A stretch of DNA of 64,000 bases. It comes from CAG-791 sp000431495 (GTDB lineage Bacteria; Bacillota; Clostridia; Lachnospirales; Lachnospiraceae). The notes under the pieces were generated by a model, which saw nothing but the letters and a program-made list of their open reading frames with translations, was not told the DNA's origin and did not search any database. Positions 42,717-51,010 of the stretch are shown here, piece after piece (the first letter of the stretch is position 1; each line of letters starts with the position of its first letter). Position numbers and translations under genes: made by a program. The stretch is from NCBI GenBank assembly GCA_052117605.1, contig JBQKIT010000001.1; one strand, 5' to 3'.

Positions 42717-44079
42717 GCGGAACCACGGTTTTGCGGTACACTCTCCGGAAGAAAACGAAGGAAAGTGTCACGGAGACAATTTCGGCAATCAGGAAGCACC
42801 ACCACACATTGTTGACATTGCCGGTCAGAGACAGGAGCCATGCAACCGGAATCAGCACAACGAGCTGACGGCAGAGGGATACGATCAGAGAGTAGAAGCT
42901 CTGTCCGAAGGCCTGGAAGATGGATCCCAGCACAATGCCGCAGGCAGCCAGAGGGAAATGCACCGCGATGATCCGGAGCGCATGAATTCCCATGGACATC
43001 AGCTCGGGGGAGGCGTTGAACATTTCCAGCAGAACGCCGGGAATGAGCTCGAACGTAATTGTTCCGCAGAGCATGATGCAGATGGCAAGAAGAAGCGAAA
43101 AGCGCAGTGCCTGATCGATCCGGGCTTTTTTCCTCGCGCCGTAGTTGTAGGCAAGAACCGGGATCAGACCGTTGTTCAGACCGAAGACCGGCATGAAGAA
43201 GAAGCTCTGGAGCTTGAAATAGACACCGAACACTGCCGCTGCGGTGGTGGAGAAACCGACCAGAATCAGGTTCATGAAATAGGTCATCACGGATCCGATT
43301 GACATCATGAGGATGGACGGAACACCAACGAAGTAGATTTTGCCGATAATGGACAAGGCCGGATGGAAAATGCTTCGCAGGGAGAAGTGAATGTCCTTGT
43401 TGTACCTGAGATTCAGGAACAGCCCGATGCTGGCAGCCACACACTGACCAAGAACAGTGGCATAAGCGGCTCCTGCAACGCCGAGCTTCGGAAATCCGCA
43501 GAGACCGAAGATCAGGATCGGATCAAAGATGATATTGATGATGGCACCGGTCATCTGGCTGATCATGGACAGGACGGTCATGCCCGTGGACTGCAGAAGA
43601 CGTTCAAAGGTCATCTGGAAGAAAAGACCGATGGAGAAGGTGCAGACAATCCCCAGATAGGTGTCGCCGGCGATAATGATTTCCGGAACCGAGGTCTGGC
43701 TCCGGATAAACGGCCCGGTGACAAAAAGGCCGATGAAGACGAATGCGATGGTGTTCAGAAGCGTCAGAAACAGACCGTTTCCGGCAGCAGCATCGGAGCG
43801 ATCGAAATTCTTCTCACCAAGTGACTTCGAAAGGAGCGCATTGATACCGACGCCGGTTCCGGAGCCCAGTGCAATCATCAGATTCTGCAGCGGAAAGGCA
43901 AACGTCACCGCAGCAAGAGCGTTCTCGCTGATCTGGGCAACGAAGATCGAGTCGACAATGTTGTAGAGGGCCTGCACCAGCATGGAGATCATCATCGGAA
44001 CAGACATGTTCACGATCAGCTTCTTTACGGGCATGGTGCCCATTTTGTTTTCTTTTCTGGTTTCTTTATTCTGAGTCAT
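42703..44079 (-). CDS. MATE-family efflux transporter
   Basis: The 458 residues carry the twelve-helix MATE layout with VNMSVPMMISMLVQALYNIVDSIFVAQI at the start and SKSLGEKN and GINALLSKSLG-type loops. These proteins export drugs or metabolites using sodium or proton gradients; the substrate is unknown. AAGGAT precedes the ATG. It is divergent from the AGCS gene across a 13-bp inverted repeat, and its 3' end overlaps the truncated deacetylase. Confidence 0.9.
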   Translation of the reverse strand: MTQNKETRKENKMGTMPVKKLIVNMSVPMMISMLVQALYNIVDSIFVAQISENALAAVTFAFPLQNLMIALGSGTGVGINALLSKSLGEKNFDRSDAAAGNGLFLTLLNTIAFVFIGLFVTGPFIRSQTSVPEIIIAGDTYLGIVCTFSIGLFFQMTFERLLQSTGMTVLSMISQMTGAIINIIFDPILIFGLCGFPKLGVAGAAYATVLGQCVAASIGLFLNLRYNKDIHFSLRSIFHPALSIIGKIYFVGVPSILMMSIGSVMTYFMNLILVGFSTTAAAVFGVYFKLQSFFFMPVFGLNNGLIPVLAYNYGARKKARIDQALRFSLLLAICIMLCGTITFELIPGVLLEMFNASPELMSMGIHALRIIAVHFPLAACGIVLGSIFQAFGQSFYSLIVSLCRQLVVLIPVAWLLSLTGNVNNVWWCFLIAEIVSVTLSFVFFRRVYRKTVVPLTKA

Positions 44080-44136
44080 TCTGAATCCTTCTTAATTATC
44101 TCGTTAACTGTGGAAAATGAAAGCAGTTGCAATTTC

Positions 44137-44174
44137 TAATCATACCATAGGATGCAGGCTTTATGGTATGATTA
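44137..44174. promoter_or_regulatory. 13-bp perfect inverted repeat between divergent transporter genes
   Basis: TAATCATACCATA (44137-44149) and TATGGTATGATTA (44162-44174) are perfect reverse complements with a 12-base gap. Each arm holds a TATGAT -10-like box pointing outwards. The repeat sits between the MATE and AGCS starts (58 and 48 bases away) and could be an operator shared by both. Confidence 0.5.
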
Positions 44175-44221
44175 TGTTTCAGGTGCTCCGGCATCGGAAA
44201 AAGAGAATGGGGGATAGTTTC

Positions 44222-45598
44222 ATGCAGTTATTTCAGGCGGTCTATAATTTTCTGTGGGGAGATCTTGTGCGGATTCCTCTGCCGGGAGGTTCTTATCTGG
44301 GGCTTTCGCTTCTGATTATCATTCTGATTCCGGCCGGAATCTTCTGTACGATTCGTACGAAGTTTCTTCCGGTTCGCCTGTTTCCGGAAATGATCCGTGT
44401 TGCAGCGGAGAAGAAAATCGATTCGGATAAGAAGAACAGTGTATCCGGTCTGGAGGCACTGATTGTATCGACAGCAACCCGTGTCGGAATGGGAAATCTG
44501 GTTGGTGTTGTAGCGGCCGTTTCCGCGGGAGGCGCAGGCGCGTTGTTCTGGATGTGGGTGACGGCGATCATCGGCTCCAGCACGGCCTTTGTGGAGGCGA
44601 CGCTTGCGCAGATTCATCGGAAGGATGATCCGCTGTACGGCGGGTACCGCGGCGGACCTGCCTATTATATTCATGATTTTCTTCACGGGAAGAAGAAAAA
44701 GAGCGTGATTGCAATTCTGTTTGCACTTTCAGGACTTCTTTGCTGGTGCGGGATCAGCCAGGTCATCGGTAATTCGGTATCCTCTGCACTGGACAATGCC
44801 TTTCATATACCGCCTCTTGCAACGGCAATCATTCTGTGCGTGATGGCAGCGGTCATTGTCCTTCGACGGAATGTTACCGTGAAGGTTCTGGACGTGGTTG
44901 TTCCGGTGATGGCAGGCTTCTATTTTTTTCTGACGGTGTTTGTTATCATCAATAACTTCACGGCGCTTCCCGGCGTGTTTGTAAGAATTTTCCAGGAGGC
45001 CTTTGGACTCCGGCAGATTGCGGCCGGAGGCTTTGGAACCGTTCTGATGAATGGTGTGAAGAGAGGGCTGTTCTCCAACGAGGCAGGCTCCGGTTCCGCC
45101 CCCTGCGCGGCGGCAACGGCAGATGTGGATCATCCGGTTAAGGCAGGACTTCTGCAGGCACTCGGCGTATTCATTGACACAATTGTGATCTGCAGCTGCA
45201 CGGCGTTTGTGATGCTTCTTGCCCCGCAGGAGGTCACAGAGGGCCTGGGAGGAATGGATCTTCTGCAGGCGGCCATGCGCTATCACTTCGGAGAGGCAGG
45301 CGTGATCTTCATCGCTATGACCCTGTGGCTGTTCTGCTTCTCAACCTTCCTTGGGGTTCTGTTCTACGCCCGTTCCAATGTTTCCTATGTATTCGGAGAC
45401 AAGTGGGCACCGCAGACGGTTTATAAGATTGTTGCACTGGTGAACCTCTTTATCGGCTGCCTTGCGGCGTATACCTTTGTCTGGGACCTTGGAGATGTCG
45501 GCATCGGATTGATGACAATTTTCAATATGATTGCGCTGATTCCATTGTCCAAGGAGGCAATTGCTGCGCTGAAGGACTACGAAGAAAAGAAAAAATAA
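44222..45598 (+). CDS. Sodium:alanine symporter family (AGCS) transporter
   Basis: The 458 residues include the family block ATRVGMGNLVGVVAAVSAGGAGALFWMW and the later GVKRGLFSNEAGSGSAPCAAA signature, with about ten membrane helices. It imports alanine or glycine with sodium. The ATG at 44222 follows GGGGGAT by 7 bases; upstream in-frame starts at 44117 and 44207 lie in or beyond the regulatory repeat or have poorer ribosome sites. It is followed by an intrinsic terminator. Confidence 0.92.
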   Translation: MQLFQAVYNFLWGDLVRIPLPGGSYLGLSLLIIILIPAGIFCTIRTKFLPVRLFPEMIRVAAEKKIDSDKKNSVSGLEALIVSTATRVGMGNLVGVVAAVSAGGAGALFWMWVTAIIGSSTAFVEATLAQIHRKDDPLYGGYRGGPAYYIHDFLHGKKKKSVIAILFALSGLLCWCGISQVIGNSVSSALDNAFHIPPLATAIILCVMAAVIVLRRNVTVKVLDVVVPVMAGFYFFLTVFVIINNFTALPGVFVRIFQEAFGLRQIAAGGFGTVLMNGVKRGLFSNEAGSGSAPCAAATADVDHPVKAGLLQALGVFIDTIVICSCTAFVMLLAPQEVTEGLGGMDLLQAAMRYHFGEAGVIFIAMTLWLFCFSTFLGVLFYARSNVSYVFGDKWAPQTVYKIVALVNLFIGCLAAYTFVWDLGDVGIGLMTIFNMIALIPLSKEAIAALKDYEEKKK

Positions 45599-45617
45599 AT
45601 CGCAAAGGTATTCTTGC

Positions 45618-45654
45618 AGCACCCTTCCGAAAGGGGTTCCTTCGGGAGGGTGCT
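45618..45654 (+). terminator. Intrinsic terminator after the AGCS gene
   Basis: AGCACCCTTCCGAA (45618-45631) pairs with TTCGGGAGGGTGCT (45641-45654), one G-T pair; TTTCG follows. A TACAAT box at 45709-45714 with weak -35 may start the next gene. Confidence 0.75.
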
Positions 45655-45764
45655 TTCGTATAGAGGAGAACCGGGAGTCAGAAACTTTTTTGTACGGCGT
45701 GTTTGTTGTACAATACCGGTAACTGTTTGGTAAGACAGAAGGGTTTTGGAAGAAAGGAAGAGAT

Positions 45765-46742
45765 ATGTTTCAATCAATTTTTGAAGACAGGGGAAACTGG
45801 TTCAAGGGGAACCTGCATATGCATACAACCCGCTCCGACGGACATGTAAGTCCGAAGGAGGCGGCAGAAATTTATCGCAGGAACGGATATGATTTTATTG
45901 CACTGACCGATCACAGAAGACCTTCGGTAACGATTGCTCCGGGCGAGAGCAGAAATCCGGATGACTGGGCGGGAGATGCTCCGGGGGAGAATCTTATTGA
46001 TGCCGGAAAGATGCTGATTCTTTCCGGTGTGGAATGGGACACCGGCGGCGCGAATACGAGAGCCTTCGGGGATGTGCTGACCTACCATATTCTGGGAATC
46101 GGCATGACCTCGAATACGGCGAAGGACTGCAGGGAGAAGAAGCATCCGGCTCCGCAGGAGATCGTGGATGCAATCCGTGCTGACGGAGGAATTGCCATTC
46201 TGGCACATCCTGCCTGGTCCGTGATGGATCCGAAGGGCATCGAGAATCTGAACGGAATTACGGCAGCGGAAATTTACAATACGGTATCCGATCTTCCCTT
46301 TAACGGGCAGAGAGCGGATTCCTCGGCATGGTTCGATATCTGGGGAACGAATTACAATCGGCTGATTCCGGCGGTAGCAAGTGACGATGCACACTGCTAT
46401 GAGGGCGATCAGTGCAGCTCCTACACGATGGTCAATGCATCCGAACTTTCCAGAGATGGCATTCTGGATGCACTGCAGGCGGGAAATTTCTACGCGAGTC
46501 AGAAGCCGGTGATTCACGAAATGGCGATGGACTGGGAGAAGGGCATCGTACATCTGGAGTTTTCGGAGGATGTGATGACGGTAGTCTTCTACAGCAACCA
46601 TATCTGGGTCCCGGAGCGGGTGACGCAGGTCAAGGGCGGAAGAATGGATTATCACATTGCACCGGGAGAATTTTTCCTGCGTGCGGAGCTGATTACAAGA
46701 GACGGACGGAAGGCATGGACGTCCCCGCTTCGGATTGACTGA
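45765..46742 (+). CDS. PHP-domain phosphoesterase-like protein
   Basis: The 325 residues begin with NLHMHTTRSDGHVSPKEAAEIYRRNGYDFIALTDH, the first PHP metal-binding motifs, and later show GGIAILAHPAW and VASDDAHC. The family hydrolyses phosphoesters or related bonds at a trinuclear metal site; the substrate is unknown. The C-terminal 70 residues form a beta-rich domain common in CehA/McbA-like proteins. GAAAGGAAGAGAT precedes the ATG. The TVP38 gene follows after 32 bases. Confidence 0.87.
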   Translation: MFQSIFEDRGNWFKGNLHMHTTRSDGHVSPKEAAEIYRRNGYDFIALTDHRRPSVTIAPGESRNPDDWAGDAPGENLIDAGKMLILSGVEWDTGGANTRAFGDVLTYHILGIGMTSNTAKDCREKKHPAPQEIVDAIRADGGIAILAHPAWSVMDPKGIENLNGITAAEIYNTVSDLPFNGQRADSSAWFDIWGTNYNRLIPAVASDDAHCYEGDQCSSYTMVNASELSRDGILDALQAGNFYASQKPVIHEMAMDWEKGIVHLEFSEDVMTVVFYSNHIWVPERVTQVKGGRMDYHIAPGEFFLRAELITRDGRKAWTSPLRID

Positions 46743-46774
46743 AGAAATATTGAAATTGGCAGCAGGAAAGTAAA

Positions 46775-47503
46775 ATGAGTGACAGAGACAGCAAACAAAA
46801 GACGGAGCAGGATACAAAGCTTCGGAATCTGAAGGGCCACACAAAGGGAATCGTGTTTGCGTTTGTGGTCCTTATTCTGATGATGGTGCTTATGGCAGTG
46901 GTCGGGAGACCTCTTCTTGCTGTGTCAAGAGATCCGGAGGCTCTGGAGGCATATCTGGAAAGCCAGGGCATCTGGGGTGTCTGGATTTATATGGGGATGG
47001 TGATCCTGCAGATTTTTTCAGCCATTGTTCCGGGAGGCCCCTTTGAAATCGCAGGCGGATATCTGTACGGAGCATTTAAAGGGGCACTGATCTGTGATGC
47101 GGCGATGACCCTCGGAAGTGTTCTGGTCTTTCTGATTTCCCGGAAGGCGGGAAGAAAATTTGTCCTTTTGTTCTTCACGGAGGAGCAGATTGATTCGGTT
47201 CGTTTCCTGCATGCTTCCGAGAAGAAGGAGCTTCTTCTGTTTCTGTTCTTCCTGATTCCGGGAACACCGAAGGATCTGATTTCCTATGCGGTGGGACTTA
47301 CGGATTTATCATTGAAGAAATGGATTCTGATTACGGCAGTGGGACGCTTTCCTGCCATTTATCTGTCCGCGCTCAGCGGAACCGCGCTTGGAAATCAGGA
47401 TTACGGAATCTTCATTCTGGTGCTGGTGATCATTGGAGCCCTTTCGGCGGCAGGATATCTTGTTTACCGCAGAAAGAACGGGAAGGAAGACCCCAAGGAG
47501 TGA
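46775..47503 (+). CDS. TVP38/TMEM64-family membrane protein (DedA-like)
   Basis: The 242 residues have about six membrane helices and the VTT-domain core PGGPFEIAGGYLYGAFKGALICDAAMTLGS...SRKAGRKF. Members of this superfamily move lipids across membranes in some systems; the role here is unknown. AGCAGGAAAGTAAA precedes the ATG. It lies in a run of closely spaced genes. Confidence 0.87.
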   Translation: MSDRDSKQKTEQDTKLRNLKGHTKGIVFAFVVLILMMVLMAVVGRPLLAVSRDPEALEAYLESQGIWGVWIYMGMVILQIFSAIVPGGPFEIAGGYLYGAFKGALICDAAMTLGSVLVFLISRKAGRKFVLLFFTEEQIDSVRFLHASEKKELLLFLFFLIPGTPKDLISYAVGLTDLSLKKWILITAVGRFPAIYLSALSGTALGNQDYGIFILVLVIIGALSAAGYLVYRRKNGKEDPKE

Positions 47504-47527
47504 AAAACCGGAAACGGGGGAACTGAA

Positions 47528-48439
47528 ATGATTGTTGCACAGTATTTTGACTATTTTATCATTTTCAGCTTCGTGGGCTGGGTGTATGAGTGCACCTACT
47601 GCACGGCAAAGGAGAAGCACTGGCAGAACCGGGGCTTTTTGTTCGGGCCGATCTGTCCGATTTACGGGTGCGGAGTTGTGGGAGCCATGATCCTGTTCCG
47701 CCTGCTCCCTCCGATGACGGGGGAGGTGTCCTATCCCGTCTGGGAGATCTTCCTGCTCTGCGCGGCGGGCAGCGCCGTCATGGAATTTGTGACCTCCTGG
47801 GTCCTGGAGAAATGGTTTCACGCGGTCTGGTGGGATTACAGCAATGTTCCGCTGAACATTCAGGGGCGGATCTGCCTCCCTGCAACCTGCGGCTTCGGAC
47901 TTGCGGGAATTGTCGTTGTGCGGTACGTCATTCCGTTTGTGGAGTCACTTCCGGTAGAGTCGCATCCCATTGAGAATGAAATTGCCGGGCTTATCTTTGC
48001 ACTGATTCTCGGAATGGATCTGGCGCTTACGGTAGCCAGCCTGACGAAGATTCTGGATCGCATGAGTGAGGCGGAGAAGGAATTCAACGAGAAGATGGAG
48101 GCTCGCTACCAGACGGTTCAGCAGGGACCGGCAGCAGCATACAGTGCAGCGAAGGCAGCAGCAGAGAGCGCGGGAGAAACGGCTGTCATTGCAGCGATGC
48201 TGGCATCCGATGCGGCGAAGGCAAGGGCGGAGAAATCCAGCCAGGAGATGACAGAGAGAATACGGAAGATGACGGAGAGCTTCTCCGCCAGAGAGCGGTA
48301 TCACGTTCGAAGCATCCGGGCATATCGTCCGCAGATAAGAAGAGACGGTCAGACAGATTCCCCGGAGAGGCTCCGCAGAATCTTCGATTTGCTTCAGAAG
48401 AATGCGGAAGAACGTAAGAATAATAAGGTGTCGCAGTGA
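47528..48439 (+). CDS. CmpB-type putative ABC-transporter membrane protein (PF06541-like)
   Basis: The 303 residues show about five helices, the family-typical FVGWVYECTYCTAKEKHWQNRGFLFGPICPIYGCG and the WDYSNVPLNIQGRICLPATCGFGLAG block. The last 110 residues are an Ala/Glu/Arg-rich helical cytoplasmic tail. Function is not established in the family. GGGGGAACTGAA precedes the ATG. ddl follows after 34 bases, although they may not be functionally related. Confidence 0.8.
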   Translation: MIVAQYFDYFIIFSFVGWVYECTYCTAKEKHWQNRGFLFGPICPIYGCGVVGAMILFRLLPPMTGEVSYPVWEIFLLCAAGSAVMEFVTSWVLEKWFHAVWWDYSNVPLNIQGRICLPATCGFGLAGIVVVRYVIPFVESLPVESHPIENEIAGLIFALILGMDLALTVASLTKILDRMSEAEKEFNEKMEARYQTVQQGPAAAYSAAKAAAESAGETAVIAAMLASDAAKARAEKSSQEMTERIRKMTESFSARERYHVRSIRAYRPQIRRDGQTDSPERLRRIFDLLQKNAEERKNNKVSQ

Positions 48440-48473
48440 TCTGCGGCAGATGACAGAAAGGACAGAAACCAAA

Positions 48474-49547
48474 ATGAAAATTGTGGTATTGTGCGGAGGG
48501 CTTTCGACAGAGAGAAAGATTTCTTTTTCGTCAGGAACCAAGATTTGCGGAGCGCTCCGGGCCAGGGGGCATCAGGCAGTCCTTGTGGATATGTTCCTTG
48601 GCCTGGAGGAGCTCGGAGAGGATGTTCTCGCACATCCGGAGCAGCTTTTTGATTCTCTTCCGGAACTGAAGCCGGTGGTATTTGACGGGATTGCTCCGGA
48701 TCTTTGCGCTGTGCGCGCATCGAGAAAATGGAAGGATCCCTCCATCATCGGACTGGGAGTTCTGGATATCTGCAAGAAGGCCGATATGGTTTTTGTGGCT
48801 TTGCACGGGCTCAACGGCGAGGACGGCCGGATTCAGGCGGCTTTTGATCTCCTTGGAATTCCCTATACCGGCTCGGACTATCTGGGAGCGGCAATGGCGA
48901 TGGATAAGATCACGACCAAAAGACTCCTGAAGCCCTTTGGAATTCAGACGCCTGCATGGAAGGAGTATCATCATGTGACCAAGGATCAGATTCCTTCAAT
49001 TGCGGCAGAAAATCCCGTCCCCTGCGTGGTTAAGACCCCGACGGGCGGATCTTCTGTCGGTGTTGTCATCGTAAAGGAAGAAAAAGACCTGGAGTCTGCT
49101 CTGTGCGAGGTACTGAAGTACAGCGGGGACATTCTGGTGGAGCAGTATATTGAGGGTCGTGAATTCACAAATGCTGTTTTCCTGGACCGCGCACTTCCTT
49201 CGGTGGAGATCATTCCGCACGTCGGCGGATATGACTATTCGAACAAATATGTCGCAGGAGCAACGGAAGAAATCTGTCCCGGACGTCTTTCGGAAGAGAA
49301 GGCGAAGGAGATGGGAGAGATGGCGCTTGCTGTACACCGTGCACTTGGCCTTCGTACGTATTCGCGCAGCGATTTCATGGTGGACAAGGATGACAATCTG
49401 TATTTCCTGGAGGTAAATACTCTTCCGGGAATGACACCGACAAGTCTTGTGCCGCAGGAGGCTGCAGCGGTGGGCATTTCCTATGAGGATCTGTGCGATC
49501 AGATTGTACAGGATGCACTGCGCTATGCGGCGAATCAGAAAAAGTGA
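48474..49547 (+). CDS. ddl: D-alanine--D-alanine ligase
   Basis: This ATP-grasp enzyme makes D-Ala-D-Ala for peptidoglycan. The 357 residues include the N-terminal CGGLSTERKISFSSGTK, LHGLNGEDGRIQAAFDLLGIPYTGS, KTPTGGSSVGV, EQYIEGREFT and LEVNTLPGMTPTSLVPQ (metal and substrate residues). The ATG at 48474 was chosen because AAAGGA is upstream and the protein then starts MKIVVLCGG; an upstream open frame overlaps the previous gene. murF follows after 17 bases, so the pair feeds one another's substrate. Confidence 0.94.
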   Translation: MKIVVLCGGLSTERKISFSSGTKICGALRARGHQAVLVDMFLGLEELGEDVLAHPEQLFDSLPELKPVVFDGIAPDLCAVRASRKWKDPSIIGLGVLDICKKADMVFVALHGLNGEDGRIQAAFDLLGIPYTGSDYLGAAMAMDKITTKRLLKPFGIQTPAWKEYHHVTKDQIPSIAAENPVPCVVKTPTGGSSVGVVIVKEEKDLESALCEVLKYSGDILVEQYIEGREFTNAVFLDRALPSVEIIPHVGGYDYSNKYVAGATEEICPGRLSEEKAKEMGEMALAVHRALGLRTYSRSDFMVDKDDNLYFLEVNTLPGMTPTSLVPQEAAAVGISYEDLCDQIVQDALRYAANQKK

Positions 49548-49564
49548 TTTTGGAGAAGGAACCT

Positions 49565-50971
49565 ATGGAACCGATAACATTACAGGAACTGGTACAGGCA
49601 GTCGGAGGAACGCTTCTGGGAGACTGCAGAGAAAGCAGCGTGAAGATTACCGGGGCAGAGTCCGATAACCGTGTCGTAAAGACGGGGGATGTCTTTTTTG
49701 CCTTTGTGGGTGAGAAGGCAGACGGACACCGATTTGTGAAGGCTGCACTGGAGGCAGGGGCTGCAGGAGCAGTTGTTTCCAGGGATCCCGGGGAGTACGT
49801 TCCCGGCAGGTTCTATGTGCTGGTGCCGGATACCATTCTTGCACTCGGAGATCTGGCACGCTGGTACCGCGGCAAATTTCATGTGCCGGTGGTCGGAATT
49901 ACAGGGTCAGTCGGAAAGACCACCACGAAGGACATGATTGCGGCTGTCCTTTCGGAGAAATACGAAACCCTCAAGACCGCAGGCAACTACAACAACAACA
50001 TCGGTCTTCCGAAGACGCTGTTTGGACTTTCTCATAAGACACAGATGGCGGTGATCGAGATGGGAATGAATCATCTCGGAGAAATTGATTATCTGGTGCA
50101 GATTGCGAAGCCGCAGGCGGTGACGATTACGAACATCGGAGATGCCCATATCGGGAATCTGGGGAGCAAGGAGAATATTTTCCGTGCAAAATGTGAGATC
50201 TTCGAAGGGCTGGAGCCTGGCGGACTTGCGGTACTGAACGGGGACGATCCGTATCTGATCCGCCTGAAGGCGGACGAAGATAAGGCGGCGAAGTACGCCC
50301 TTACTTATGTCGGGGAAGGGGAGAGCTGCGAGTGGAGAGCGACGGATATTGATGAGAGTGGACAGGAATCCATGAGCTTTACCGCAGTGACACCGCTCGG
50401 AACCTTTCCGGTGACGGTTCCTGCGCTGGGGCATCATATGATCTATCCCGCCCTGACCGCGGCTGCCATCGGCGCTCATTACGGACTGACGAAAGAAGAG
50501 ATCCGGTCCGGCATTGCTCATTACATTCCGACGAAGATGCGGATGGAAACGCTCCATCTGTCAGACGGAGTGATTCTGTACAATGATACCTACAATGCAA
50601 ATCCGCAGTCGATGAAGGCTGCGCTGCGCACGCTGGCACACACCGACGCAAAGCGGAGAATTGCGGTTCTTGGCGATATGGGAGAGCTCGGTGAGTCGGA
50701 GGAGGCTCTTCACCGTGAGGTGGGAAAATACGCTGCGGAGTGCGCACCGGACGCGCTTGTGACGGTAGGAAAGGCGGCAGAATTTCTGGCAGACGAAGCG
50801 GCCGCAGGCGGAATGAAGGAAGTGTACTGCTGCGCCGACAAGGAAGAAGCAAAGAGGGTGATCCGGCAGCTCGCAGGGCCGCAGACGGCCTGGCTTGTCA
50901 AGGCGAGCCGCTTTATGGCCTTTGAGGAGCTGGCGCATTGCGTGCAGGAAAATGCAGACAGGCAGCAGTGA
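49565..50971 (+). CDS. murF: UDP-N-acetylmuramoyl-tripeptide--D-alanyl-D-alanine ligase
   Basis: MurF joins D-Ala-D-Ala to the UDP-MurNAc-tripeptide. The 468 residues contain the intact P-loop GITGSVGKTTTKDM, GNYNNNIGLPKTL, EMGMNHLGEI, NGDDPYLI and YNDTYNANPQSM. The ATG at 49565 follows GGAGAAGGAACCT; upstream in-frame codons lie inside ddl. It is the functional reference for the P-loop-less relative at 7336. Confidence 0.95.
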   Translation: MEPITLQELVQAVGGTLLGDCRESSVKITGAESDNRVVKTGDVFFAFVGEKADGHRFVKAALEAGAAGAVVSRDPGEYVPGRFYVLVPDTILALGDLARWYRGKFHVPVVGITGSVGKTTTKDMIAAVLSEKYETLKTAGNYNNNIGLPKTLFGLSHKTQMAVIEMGMNHLGEIDYLVQIAKPQAVTITNIGDAHIGNLGSKENIFRAKCEIFEGLEPGGLAVLNGDDPYLIRLKADEDKAAKYALTYVGEGESCEWRATDIDESGQESMSFTAVTPLGTFPVTVPALGHHMIYPALTAAAIGAHYGLTKEEIRSGIAHYIPTKMRMETLHLSDGVILYNDTYNANPQSMKAALRTLAHTDAKRRIAVLGDMGELGESEEALHREVGKYAAECAPDALVTVGKAAEFLADEAAAGGMKEVYCCADKEEAKRVIRQLAGPQTAWLVKASRFMAFEELAHCVQENADRQQ

Positions 50972-51010
50972 TCCGGAGAAAACCGAAACATCACATAGGA
51001 AACAATCTGT

